A DNA stretch of 45,116 nt from Catenaria anguillulae PL171 (taxonomy: Eukaryota > Blastocladiomycota > Blastocladiomycetes > Blastocladiales > Catenariaceae): NCBI GenBank assembly GCA_002102555.1, contig MCFL01000195.1:1-45116 (forward strand). Direction: 5' to 3'. Numbering within the stretch: the stretch's first letter is position 1; each line of letters begins with the position of its first letter. This document shows, piece after piece, positions 1 through 9,441 of the stretch. The notes beneath the pieces are model-generated. The model had not been told where the DNA came from. It saw only the letters and a list, made by a program, of their open reading frames with translations, and did no database searches. A program made the translations under genes and the position numbers.

Positions 1-251
1 CCGGCGTCGATGACATGGGCAATGCCAACGACTGCGGAGAGATCGAGGTGGTAGAGGTTGTCGGCGAGCGAGCGGGGCCAGAGCAGGATGGAGGTGGCCA
101 TGACGACGCGGTCCATGGACAGCAGCTGGTTGGCGAGCAGCGTGCGGAGGGCCTTGGCCACCTGGACACGGTCCTTGGGCGACGTCTGGTCGCTGCGCAG
201 GTGGAACTCGTGGTGGTAGAGCAGCGAAACGAAATACTGGCGTTCGTCCAT
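1..251 (-). CDS. N-terminal part of an unrecognised protein, cut by the window edge
   Basis: Reading the minus strand from an ATG at 251, 83 codons stay open to the window edge. Third positions are strongly G/C, as in the other host genes here, so this is real coding sequence. The peptide begins MDERQYFVSLLYHHEFHLRS and looks helical, with alternating Leu and charged residues (VAKALRTLLANQLLSMDRVV). There is no signal peptide or zinc motif. I do not recognise the family. It is divergent from the ArfGAP gene, sharing about 310 bp of upstream DNA. Confidence 0.7.
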   Translation of the reverse strand, partial: MDERQYFVSLLYHHEFHLRSDQTSPKDRVQVAKALRTLLANQLLSMDRVVMATSILLWPRSLADNLYHLDLSAVVGIAHVIDA

Positions 252-562
252 GTTGATTGTTGTTTGCAATGCTCAGAGTGTCTTTTCAAAGGGCATCATG
301 ATGTTACGATTTCTTTCATGGGACACACTGAGATGTACGTATGTTTGATTCCATGATTCTGTCCGCACCGCACGTGCACGCTGCCGACGGACGTGTCGTC
401 GATGTGGATGCGGAGACACGGACACTCTGATTGCACCGTGGATCGGTCGACATTATTCACAGACTGTACGCCACGTGTCGCACACTCACACTCCCTCCTT
501 CCTTCCGTCACCGTCACCGTCACCGTATGATATGGTTTTCTCAATCAAATCAATGAAGTACA
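252..562. promoter_or_regulatory. Shared upstream region of two divergent genes
   Basis: This 311-bp gap separates the ATG codons of the unknown minus-strand gene and the ArfGAP gene. It must hold both promoters and 5' leaders. I see C/T-rich stretches typical of fungal leaders (around 480-510) but no clear TATA box. The short open frames here are not convincing. Confidence 0.5.
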
Positions 563-2018
563 ATGGCTGAAGACTTCCGCACCCAAGTCCAAGACCTGCA
601 GCGCCTCGACCCGACCTGCGCCAACCAGGCGTGTGCAGAGTGCGCGTCGCCCAACCCGCAATGGGCCTCGGTGTCGCACGGTATCTTCATCTGCCTCGAG
701 TGCTCGGGCACACACCGGTCGCTGGGCGTCCACCTGTCGTTTGTGCGCTCCATCTCCATGGACAAGTGGTCCCGTGACCAGTTTGCCAAAATGCAGTTGG
801 GTGGCAACGCCGCCTTTGCCGCCTACACGCAACAACACCCAAACGACATGGGCAATGGCATTCCGCTCAAGGATAAGTACGCCTCGTATCCGGCCGCCGT
901 GTACCGTGCACAGCTTGCCGCCAAGGTCGAGGGCAAGGACTTTGATCCATCGTCTGTCCAGTGGACACCGCCCAGTGCCCCCGGAACGGCCAGCGCCAGC
1001 CCTGCGCCGTTGAACTCCTTGAACGGGCCGACCACCATGGTCGGGTTCGGATCGGGCACGTCTTCGCCTGCACCCAACAGCCAAAGTGCGTTCGGCAACG
1101 GGTTGCCCACAAAGGACCAGAACGAGGATTACTTTGCTAGGATGGGCCAAGCCAACATGTCCCGCCCAGAGTAAGTGTTTCCCTTCCCTCCCGAGTGTTT
1201 TCTTTGGCTGATTTGGTGTGCTCACTGCCTTCTCGATTAGACACCTTCCACCCTCGCAAGGCGGCAGGTACACTGGCTTTGGATCCACACCCACGCCCTC
1301 TGCCAGCTCGCAACCCGCCACCAACCCATTTGCCTCTCCCTTCTCCACGCTCAACCCGGCCGCCATTGCCAACGACCCAATGGCCGCCCTGTCCAAGGGC
1401 TGGTCGCTGTTTTCAACGGTTGCCACGGCCGCCGCATCCACCGTGGGCACCGTTGTGGTCAAGGGCACGCAGCTCGTCCAAGACCCAAACTTCCAGTCGA
1501 CCGTTCAGTCGCAAGTGGCCAGGGGCGCTACTACGGTGGGCGAGCTGTTGACCAAGGTGGGCGAGACGGCCATGGCCACGGGCACCAGGGCGTATACGCT
1601 GTTGGAACAGCAGCGCTTGGCTGCCGCCGCAGGCGGTGGTTCCGCGGGTCCCGCGGGCGGATATGCCGGAGTGGATCAGCAGCAAGGTGGCATGTGGGGT
1701 GCTCATGGGCAGCACCAACAGCAGCCCGCAAATGCATTTGGCGGCCAAGGTGGTGGATCGAGCGATTTCTTTTCGCAACAAGTGCCGTCCATGGGCATGG
1801 ATATGGGCACGGCCAATGGATCCGGATCGGCCAGTCCGTTCCGTTCCGCATCGCCGCCCTTGCCCCCGCAACATCATCAAGAGACGCTGATTGGCGGCGC
1901 CGGCGACTCGACCCCTTCGTCAATGGTTGCGTCGGTGAGTGGGGCAAGCGCCATGCAACGCAAAGGCACGGGCGCCGGCGCGGCAGCGAAAAAGTCGGAC
2001 GATTGGGATGAGTGGTAA
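563..2018 (+). CDS. GCS1: Arf GTPase-activating protein, Gcs1/ARFGAP1 type (2 exons, 461 aa)
   Basis: This protein promotes GTP hydrolysis on Arf and so controls COPI coat release at the Golgi. Exons are 563-1170 and 1241-2018; the 70-nt intron has a GTAAGT donor and a GATTAG acceptor, and splicing preserves the frame. The N-terminal ArfGAP domain has the zinc motif CX2CX16CX2C at Cys24, Cys27, Cys44 and Cys47, and the catalytic arginine finger is Arg52 in GTHRSLGVH. The middle is Ser/Thr/Gly/Ala-rich and includes SKGWSLFSTVATAAASTVG, which resembles the curvature-sensing ALPS amphipathic helices of ARFGAP1. The C-terminus KSDDWDEW is an acidic tryptophan motif of the type that binds delta-COP. 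Domain order favours ARFGAP1/Gcs1 over Glo3 or Age2. It converges on the next gene, with 170 bp between stop codons. Confidence 0.93.
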
Positions 2019-2188
2019 AGTATCGATTTGAGTTTTGTTAGACTTGGTTTGTTGAGTGATTCCGCTCTGCGCTCGCACTGATTTGATCTGTTTATTTGTT
2101 TTTGAGTCTCGCTAATGTTGACCCCACGACGACGGACCCACTAATTCGAATATATAGTAATATATACACAACGTCTACATTCATTCAC

Positions 2189-3142
2189 TCAACGGAGGCC
2201 CAACCTATCCATGACCACCTGTGCCACTTTGCCGCCCGACTTGATGACCGCCTCTGCCAACCTCAACTCCCTGACTGCTGCCGCAACCACAACGTCCTCA
2301 TTGACCCCATCCAAACTCCACTTGTGTTTTGGACTCGCCAACACGTCCACCACCGCCTCGATCCGATCCCTGGGTGCATCTGGGACAAGCACACACAGCA
2401 GCGCAAGTTCGACGTGTACATGGTCCACGATTAGCCCGGGCAGGTGTTTGGATACAAAGAGTGAAAAGGTGAGCTGAGGCGCGTGCAGCATAAGCAAGCG
2501 TGCCGTGGCGAGGCGTGGGAGCAAGAGCGGAGTCAGCGGCACATGATGTGCGAGTGGTGGTGGCGGTGGTGGCGTAGCTTGGGTGCCGGTAGTAGGGGAC
2601 AAGGTCACATATGAGGCAAGCAAGAGGCGAGTGTTGCTGTGGCAGAAAAGAGGGAAGAGATCGAGGGCAAGAGCTGCAGTGAGGCACCTCGTGTCAGTGA
2701 GACATCATGTTCGTTCCAACCACTTGAAAACACACACAGGGGAAAAAGAGCGGACCTGACGGGTCTCGGTCGGGTACTGCGACACAACGGCCCGCCAAGT
2801 CGAGTCGGGCAGGTCGCGGTTGGTGAGCAGTGATCGCAGGTACAGGTCGCGGGCAGTTGTGTTAGAGAGGTCAAGTAGCGGCGGGCAGGCGTAGATGGCC
2901 GAGGCTCGTGCCAAGTCTGCATCCGTCAGCTGATCCAGGCGGTCGAGGGCCGAGGCGATTTCGAGCGCTTCATGGACTGTATGCATGTCGAGTGAGCCCC
3001 CCGAGTGAGAGTGACTTGGAGGCGGCGGCGAGTTGGCGCGGCGGAGCTGTTGGGTGTACTGGGCCAGCAGCTCGAGGGCTTGCTGCCGTCCCGAGTCGCT
3101 CGTTCGGAGGCATGTGCCCATGTCGGCGGTGTAAGGATGCAT
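2189..3142 (-). CDS. Unrecognised protein, 2 exons (about 284 aa)
   Basis: The start is the ATG at 3142. Exon 1 runs to about 2736 and exon 2 from about 2636 to the TGA at 2189. The proposed intron uses a GTGTGT donor, has CTGAC as branch site and a long pyrimidine tract before CACAG; this joins the frames and gives 285 codons. An alternative acceptor near 2680 would add an in-frame peptide containing ALDLFPLF, so the junction is not certain. Exon 1 is helical and leucine-rich (HEALEIASALDRLDQLTDAD; ARDLYLRSLLTNRDLPDSTW). Exon 2 has a proline run (TPPPPPPL) and then helices. I do not recognise the family and see no signal peptide or membrane segment. It starts 121 bp from the divergent CREG-region uORF. 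Confidence 0.65.
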
Positions 3143-3283
3143 TGGGTTTGTGTGACTGTGTCCGAGGGCACAGACTCGCGCTCGCTCTGGCGCTCTGGGC
3201 TGCACTGGCACCGGAATTGCAGCTGCCAGTCACGCCCTCGGCCTGAATGAGACAATCACCACCATGATGCTTGCACTTCTGCC
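3143..3283. promoter_or_regulatory. Compact bidirectional promoter region with a start-stop uORF
   Basis: Only 141 bp separate the ATG codons of the divergent unknown gene and the CREG-like gene. A seven-codon upstream frame (3264-3287, peptide MMLALLP) ends in a TGA that overlaps the CREG ATG as ATGA. If transcription starts upstream of 3264, this uORF could lower or couple CREG translation. No TATA box is evident. Confidence 0.4.
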
Positions 3284-3955
3284 ATGACCATGATTCACTC
3301 GACGCACACACATCTTGCCTCTGTCCTCGCCCTTCTCACTGGTCTGCCCGTGGCTCTGGCCCTGGCCATGGGCCTTGTCACGGCTCCAACCGTCGCGGCC
3401 GAACGCACCAAACTCGAGGCCGCACACGCTGCCCGCCGACTGCTCTCGCGGACAGGCGTTGCCGACCTCGCCACAGTCATGCACTCGCCCAACGACCCGA
3501 CCTTGCACGGCATGCCCTACTCTGGACCGGAATACTTTGCATCGTGCCTCAACACGCCCTTTTCTGCCGACCCGCTCGTCTTCATCTCGCCCTGGTCCAT
3601 TCTCACGCAAAACGTGCTCCACCGCAACGGCGCCGCGACACTGAGTGTGCGCATGCTCGACCCAATGCCTTACTACTTGTCTTCTTCTGCCGCCGCTTCC
3701 TCGTCCGACTCGGACTCATTCAAGGATAATGGCGTGGACGACGTCGACCAGAATCCTGGCAATCCGGTCTACACACCCATGCCGTACGCTCGCATGGCGC
3801 TTGTTGGCCACATGCGCACCATCCACATGCAAACCCCAGAGTACGACCAGGGCATGCGGTGCTTTTTGTCGGTACATCCGGACGCACAACTGTGGGCAAA
3901 CATGACTACGCCGCAAAACCACGCATTTACGCTCATGCAGCTCCATGCCCAGTGA
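3284..3955 (+). CDS. Secreted CREG-like protein (FMN-binding split-barrel fold), 223 aa
   Basis: The family (CREG, cellular repressor of E1A-stimulated genes) comprises secreted or endolysosomal glycoproteins with a pyridoxamine-phosphate-oxidase-like split barrel that usually lack enzyme activity. The first ~40 residues form a signal peptide with a long hydrophobic stretch (LASVLALLTGLPVALALAMG) and a small-residue end at VAA. Then come CREG landmarks: HAARRLLSRTGVADLATV, PLVFISPWSILTQNVLHRN followed by GAATLSV, a loop of Ser and Asp, MALVGHMRTI, and CFLSVHPDAQLW matching the family FxxHPxxxxW segment. A possible N-glycosylation site is NMTT. The protein stops at FTLMQLHAQ, before the usual tail (animal members continue roughly IWVLDYFGG). 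Its last codons and stop lie inside a repeat also found at 13440-13461. A second ATG two codons in (3290) could serve equally. Confidence 0.8.
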   Translation: MTMIHSTHTHLASVLALLTGLPVALALAMGLVTAPTVAAERTKLEAAHAARRLLSRTGVADLATVMHSPNDPTLHGMPYSGPEYFASCLNTPFSADPLVFISPWSILTQNVLHRNGAATLSVRMLDPMPYYLSSSAAASSSDSDSFKDNGVDDVDQNPGNPVYTPMPYARMALVGHMRTIHMQTPEYDQGMRCFLSVHPDAQLWANMTTPQNHAFTLMQLHAQ

Positions 3956-3984
3956 ACCAAAGTGTCCGGCGATCCGGACACTTT
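3948..3984 (+). repeat. Hairpin repeat overlapping the CREG stop codon
   Basis: Positions 3948-3969 (ending CCAAAGTGTCCGG) occur again, inverted and identical over 22 nt, at 13440-13461. Within this copy, 3959-3969 (AAAGTGTCCGG) and 3974-3984 (CCGGACACTTT) are perfect 11-bp inverted arms around a 4-nt loop. Another AAAGTGTCC follows at 4006. The TGA of the CREG gene (3953-3955) lies inside the shared 22 nt. It may be the tip of a small inverted-repeat (MITE-like) element or a hairpin with a 3'-end role; I cannot tell which. Confidence 0.6.
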
Positions 3985-4499
3985 TGCAATTCTCATGTAA
4001 TTTGAAAGTGTCCAGAGAAAATATATGTGAAACGGCGCTTAGCTGCAGAGCGCGATGAGCAGAATCGGACGGAAGGCCGAGAGGTTCAGAGCACCAGATT
4101 GTCCAAATGACCCATTTTGAAACGTGCGCATGCAGAGTTCGGCCGCGGGCCGGGACGTCCACCAGATCACGAGGTGGCGGCCCAGTTTTGATTGGCTACA
4201 GCGAGTGGCCTGGCTGCTGCCGCTGGCGTTTCTGACCACCGCCAGGTGCCGCTTCGGGACTGGCTCCTCGAACAATCCAGAACCAGTCCAGAAAAAGTGT
4301 CAATTGGACCAGAATTCTATTCAATAGCAACGATACACACAGCATAACCGAAATATTCCGTGAGGGTAAACTGCCCTGTGCCGAGGAAGCCCGAGATGTT
4401 GGTGAGCGCGAGAAGCCAGCACGCGAGCTTGACGTGAGAAAGAGAACGTACTGCTGCCTCCGTCGTATTGCTGCCGCAGTACTGATGCTTCCAGGGTTT
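3985..4499. other. Intergenic DNA without a recognisable gene
   Basis: About 510 bp lie between the CREG 3' hairpin and the minisatellite. Minus-strand frames at 4039-4275 and 4321-4605 lack any family signature, and the second runs into the minisatellite. I see no RNA gene here. Confidence 0.5.
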
Positions 4500-4855
4500 C
4501 AGCCGCGCCTACATGAGTATGGCGAATCGCCAAGTCAGTCAGCAGACAGAGATCAACTCGTACAGCGGGCGTACCGGTCAGCCGCCTGAGTATGGCGAAT
4601 CGCAAGTCAGTCAGCAGACAGAGATCAACTCGTACAGCGGGCGTACCGGTCAGCCGCCCGCGCCTACATGAGTATGGCGAATCGCAAGTCAGTCAGCAGA
4701 CAAAGATCAACTCGAACGGTGGGCGTACCGGTCAGACGCCCGCGCCTACATGAGTATGGCGAATCGCAAGTCAGTCAGCAGACAAAGATCAACTCGAACG
4801 GTGGGCGTACCGGTCAGACGCCCGCGCCTACATGAATACGGCGAATCGCAAGTCA
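4500..4855 (+). repeat. 82-bp minisatellite, about 4.3 copies
   Basis: The marker TGAGTATGG (last copy TGAATACGG) recurs at 4514, 4587, 4669, 4751 and 4833, spaced 73, 82, 82 and 82 bp. The first spacing is short because about ten bases (around CGCGCCTACA) are missing between units 1 and 2, with one extra C in unit 1. Units 3 and 4 are nearly identical, and all carry GTCAGTCAGCAGACA and GGGCGTACCGGTCAG. A period of 82 is not a multiple of three, so translation is not the constraint. The array sits about 300 bp beyond the 3' end of the transposase gene; it could be a subterminal array of that element, but I found no matching copy on the other side. Confidence 0.9.
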
Positions 4856-5148
4856 TTGGCGGCCCGGCGAGCAAGAACGGTGAGGATCAATGTAACACGT
4901 ACAGCTTCCGGGCCGCTATGGGTTCCAGAGTGGAGGCATGGGGAGCGAGACAATGCAGGGGTGGGCAGAGGTGCCCGGCATTTGTGCATCGAGAGAGTGA
5001 GGGGCGATCGACGTGCGACGCGTGAACTTCTTTCGGTCACAGACGTGAAAGTAAATAGAATGTATATGGTCATGAGCGATACGGCTCATATCTACGGTTT
5101 GTTAAGAAAATGAGACACTGCACTAAGACTCAGTCGATTGGCCCATCC
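4856..5148. other. Spacer between minisatellite and transposase stop codon
   Basis: This ~290-bp stretch probably holds the 3' leader end of the transposase gene. It contains a small inverted repeat ATGAGC...GCTCAT at about 5074-5091. A CACTA string at 5121 is not supported by a partner at the other end of the element. Confidence 0.4.
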
Positions 5149-8100
5149 CTACTCACCATCCTCCTCACCCTCACCATCCTCCTCTCGTTCCTCAGCGTTG
5201 ATGGATGCGTCATTTTCCTTGAACACGTTGAATCCATACCGGCGCTGAATGATGTACCGCCTCAACACAGCGTCAACCGCCTGTTCTCGGCCAGGGACAT
5301 CGAAGAATCCGACAAGCTCGCGAATGTTGGACAAGAGGATCGGAACAGCTGGGCTTGGATTTGGCACCCTCCCTTGCTCAGTCCGCAAGAAAACCATGTC
5401 AGTGGCTGCGTCCATTGAATGCATGTGTCGTTGGAGATATGGCATGACCACGGCAACAGCTGGGACAGCAGCAAATGGGTCAATGCGCTTTAGAGCCTGG
5501 TCAAGCTCAGGGATGGTGAGGAATGCTACCACCTCGGCAAACTGGGAATGACCCTGGGCTGCATCTTGATTCATGGTTTTGACCGTGTAGTTCATGCGGC
5601 GGATGTCCTTTGTGACTACAGAAAACCAGAGAAATGATTAATAAACTCTGAAGCCGAAACAAACCCATTCGAAAGAGATTGGAAAGAGACGTGCCATGCA
5701 AGCGAGTTTTAATGGAGACTGTGTCCTTGACATTGACATGGTGACCAACCTTCCATGATGCAACCAGTGTATCCTGATTGACAACATAGTCGCCAATGCG
5801 TCCAAGCTCCTCGTCCACACGATCAGAATGGCGATGTGTGCGAATCTGCTCCTGCAACATGGTCACCATATCCTCATAGAGAGTGTCGCTGGTTGGCACA
5901 TTACCAGGCAGCCTACCACAGTTGGTCAGGAAATCTTGCAGAGGGACTGGTGTGCCGATTTTCTGGGACAACACCATTGGATGCGCGTTGACCTTTGCCC
6001 TGCTGCGGTCTTGTCCATAGCAGGCCAGCTCATACAAATGTGCAAAGCTGTCAAGTTCACAATTAGTGTCAGGCAAACATGAAGAAGCACAATATAGTAA
6101 CATACTCGGGGCTGAACTTGAGAATAAGCAGTTGCTGGCGCTGCTTCAGGTTGTTGATTGCAGACCTGTTGATGTCTTTGAAGTTTCGCTGAAGGTCATT
6201 TATGGCCTTGACAAGCCGCTCCGTAAGGAAACACCAATGGTGCTGCAGTGGCCCATGGCGCCGGACCACGTCGGGGAGGTGGACGAGGAGATGGAACATG
6301 TTGCGGCAAAAGTTGAGCCGCGCACTGCGCTTGGCATAGATATGCTGTTCAAAGAGCAAGATGAATGTGCGAATCTGAATTTCAGCCTGGGCAATGTGCT
6401 CCTCAAGAACAGTCCGTTGCATGAGCAGTTCCAGTCCGCGAACAAGTGCATAATACATGTCGAAGTACACACGGGTGGCCGGATTGCCTATGTGAGATTT
6501 CAACAAGCAAACCAAGTAAGCTCACATAATTGTTAACGCAAAGCTGTTGCATTCACGCACCAGCATATAGGTGGTAGTAGATTGGAACAGCAAGGAGCAG
6601 CCCATACACCAGCTTCTCTGAACCCTTCCAGCTGCTGCTGAACGGACGCGGGAGTCGCCCGAATATGGTGGGAATGTACTTGCCATTTTCGCGGAGACAC
6701 TCCTCGACAAATTGAAGGTCCTCTCAAGTCCATTGGAATGGCATTTCTGGACAATGGTTGGAATTGAATTTAGCACGTCAAATGGCAGGCATACAAGACC
6801 CTGAGCAATGTGCATACCTCCAACAAGATCTACTGGGCGTGTCGGACCAACAGGCTCGAGTTTTCCAGCAAATATGTTGTAAAGGAGCGGAATAACATTC
6901 TCGCAAATCAGGTGGAAAGGATCAATGATGCCATAGGTGCTTGGGTTTTTTTTTTTAATACAAGCAGCCTATGTACTGAGGGAGATCTAACCATAGATAC
7001 ACAAAGACACAAGCTCATACACACAAACACACAACTCCTTGGACTTGGCACTTGGGTGCTTGCTTGGGGCCTTGGACCTTTGGCTTGATTCCAGTCTTGT
7101 ACAACCACCAACAGAGGGTGGGCAAAGCAAGAATGCAAGCAATGCAGGTGCAGGGGCCAGGAGGCCAGGGGCAGAAGGAGGCAATGTGGAGCAGAGACCA
7201 AGCAACCACATGTGCACCAGATGACTTGGGTGGGGTTCGAACCCACGACCTTCACCTTGCAAGGCGAGAGTGTTGCCACTATACCAAAACCACTGGCGCC
7301 CTAGGTGCTTGGGTTTTTGCAGAAGCGCAGCTCTTCCCATGGGGCAGTCGAGTTCAGACCACAGTTTTTCGCGATCTCCTCTCGTCTTGCTGCAACTTGC
7401 TCATTTTGAATCGCGGCGATGTGTGCTTGGTACATCCAATCCGTCCGAGCCAGTTGCGCTATTCGATGAAAGTCGAAATCACGGAAAGCTTGGTGTAAAC
7501 CATGAAGTTGAGGACGCTCAACTGGTGGATTCGGTTCACCACCGTCTGGGTCGACTGGGTGATCCATGGGAACATAGTATGTTCTTGCTCCGACATGCCG
7601 GCAGCCTGTGTTTTTGTGTCAAGTGCGACAAGTGCATTAGTCGCTATGGGCATTAATCAGAGAAGAATGTCCAACATACCTCCAATGTAGCAGTATACAC
7701 ATGGAAAACGTGCATTGACTCCCCTCATGCAGGTCATACTGTTGAGTGCTGGATAATCTCCACCGGCATGTACCATGAACACCCGACAACGTTTCCGCTA
7801 GGGAGGAGGAAGCAGCGGGTCAATCGACAATGCATACACAAGGAATGTTCTTGCAAGACGTACCACATAGCGATCTTGCTCTGGGTCAAACACCTCAATT
7901 GGAAATCCCTCCTCAAGGCTGATGAGCACATCAACCATGGCCGACATGCACTCTCGAAAACACTTTGCCGATGGCTTCTTTGGTCCAGGAATGAAGGAAA
8001 AGATGGGAGCAAAGTCCTCTTGGACTCGTATCTCAGGTGGTAAATTGAGGATGACAAAATGGAAGAACCATGACTCATAGTTGCCACTGGAGAAACACAA

Positions 8101-9441
8101 TATGTCAGTTGCTGCCAAATTGATGAATCCATCACCCAGTACGCACTTGTCCAACATGTTCAAGCCGTCACCACGCACTGCGACAAATAAGTCATACTCG
8201 CTCAAATCCTCAATCTGGTTCTTGACTTGCTGAAAGTGCTGGGCATCACATGCATCTGTCTCCGTGTCACGGCGCGCCCCAGCTTGGTTGTTGTGTAGAC
8301 GCCATGCATGCCTGAGCTGATCTGCTGTCTTGTGATTTGCCCACATCATTGTTAACAGTGCCCGTGGATCCATGATTGACATTGTTTGCCGCTCCCGGGT
8401 GCGGCAGTTGCAATCAGGACACACGTCTGCATCAACCGGCAACATGCGACAACCATTGACACAGAATGTTTTCTCGATTGGTTCATAGGGTGCCACCATG
8501 TCAAGGAATCTGGTGACAATATTGTCACTGAATGGTTTTGGATCACCGCCTTGATGAGCATTCCGGTTTGCATTGAGGATGTGGCGATTTTCTGGGCGGA
8601 GAACATCAAACAAGCCAGCCATGAAGTGATCCATTTGCCTGCGTGATGCATGGAACTTGCACTGCATCACTTTGAGGAGGAGCATGATACGCTTTTGTTG
8701 GACTGTGAACGATGGATCATTTCGGACTCGGTAGATTGGAGCAAATCGCCAGAGACCAGGTGGTGGTGAGGGTGTGGGTGATGGCGTCGGCGATGGCGTT
8801 GGCGACGGTGTTGGCGACGGTGTTGGCGATGGTGTTGGCGATGGTGGCGGTGGTGGTGAAGGCTGAGGTGGTGGTGGTGGGGGCGTCTGCGGGCGGTCAA
8901 ACTCGGCAATCAACGCGTCAATACGCTGCTGTAAAACATTGTGTTGATGCTGGGCGAGTCGTGTTTGACGCTCAAGTCGTTCTCGCATGGCTGCTATTGC
9001 CTGCTGGAATCGATCTTCCCATCCTTCTACTTGGACGCCAACTGCATTTTGTGCTGCGAACGCCCATATGTTTGCTACATGGTTCCGTACTTGGGCTAGG
9101 CGATTCACGATGTTCATGTTCTGATTTTGCTGCGCCTCGATTACCTCAAGCTGCATTATCTCGTGAATATTATCAACCTGGTTTTGCTGTGCAAGTTGCT
9201 GTAGCTCTCGAAGTTCAACCAGCCCATCTCGAATCATGCGCATAAGGAGTTGACGATTTTCACGTTGCCGCTCGGCTTCCAAAGCCAAATGTTGAGCACG
9301 CTGCTGCTGTAGCTGTAGCTCAAGCTGCTCTTGTTGTTGGCGCATCTGTTGCTGGTGAAGTATTGCTGCTGCCATTCGTGGTGGGAGGTGCCCGGGCAAA
9401 TTCCTGGGCCGACCAGGGCCAGCACGTCCTTGTTGATCCAT
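5149..9441 (-). CDS. Tnp2-type DNA transposase (CACTA/EnSpm-like), 7 exons, interrupted by a SINE
   Basis: The exons on the minus strand are 9441-7864, 7797-7680, 7605-6818, 6722-6561, 6487-6106, 6047-5665 and 5615-5149. Donors include GTACGT, GTATGT, GTGCGT and GTTTGT. Leaving out the SINE and one copy of its 17-bp duplication, the exons total 3510 nt, an exact 1,170-codon frame (1,169 aa). The N-terminus is Gln-rich coiled coil, followed by a proline tract with (PTPS) repeats. Next come a CX4C...CX2CXC knuckle (FCVNGCRMLPVDADVCPDCN), the Tnp2 signature NLPPEIR...FIPGPKKP, a CVYCYIGG knuckle, GIIDPFHLICENVIPLLYN and a DUF4218-like segment, FHLLVHLPDVVRRHGPLQHH. The C-terminus is acidic. Exon 4 needs a GAG acceptor at 6723; the CCAG at 6747 would leave an in-frame TGA. 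Third-position GC is visibly lower than in neighbouring host genes. As sequenced, the SINE brings a stop codon at its junction in exon 3. Confidence 0.88.
6934..6950 (+). repeat. Target-site duplication of the SINE, left copy
   Basis: The sequence TAGGTGCTTGGGTTTTT is identical to 7302-7318. It encodes part of transposase residues KNPST on the minus strand. It adjoins the SINE A-tail. Confidence 0.93.
6951..7301 (-). mobile_element. tRNA-derived SINE (351 bp) inserted in transposase exon 3
   Basis: Read on the minus strand, the element starts with a tRNA-like head. An RNA polymerase III box A (TGGTATAGTGGC, 7286-7275) and a perfect box B (GGTTCGAACCC, 7243-7233) are spaced as in a tRNA. The anticodon arm pairs as TCGCC/GGTGA around a six-base loop, one short of a true tRNA. 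An unrelated ~250-nt body follows, and it ends TTGTATT and a run of A (11 T on the plus strand, 6946-6956, part of it shared with the target duplication). The insertion is flanked by a 17-bp direct repeat, and joining the flanks with one repeat copy restores the transposase frame through ELRFCKNPSTYGIIDPFHL. Such elements are copied by a partner LINE; no LINE is in this window. Confidence 0.92.
7302..7318 (+). repeat. Target-site duplication of the SINE, right copy
   Basis: The sequence TAGGTGCTTGGGTTTTT is identical to 6934-6950 and directly abuts the tRNA-like head of the SINE. Confidence 0.93.

Larger units (their letters stand above)
5149..9441 (-). mobile_element. Class II DNA transposon, Tnp2 superfamily; outer ends not located
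   Basis: Only the gene-bearing part can be delimited. I searched by eye between 4300 and 5150 and between 9440 and 9720, and saw no convincing terminal inverted repeats or short target duplications. The element could extend through the 82-bp array on one side. Apart from the SINE, the coding part shows no decay except possibly the exon 4 acceptor, so it was probably active recently. The family usually moves by cut-and-paste with 3-bp target duplications. Confidence 0.75.

Noticed and set aside
4750-5025. Open frame through the minisatellite
   Set aside because: The 82-bp period shifts the frame at every unit, so coding selection is not supported.
5121-5125. CACTA terminus of the transposon
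   Set aside because: No inverted TAGTG partner or matching terminal repeat was found near 9440-9720, and a 5-mer is expected by chance.
7220-7301. Functional tRNA gene on the minus strand
   Set aside because: Boxes A and B are good, but the anticodon loop has six bases, the acceptor ends do not pair, and the segment is the head of a SINE with A-tail and target duplication.
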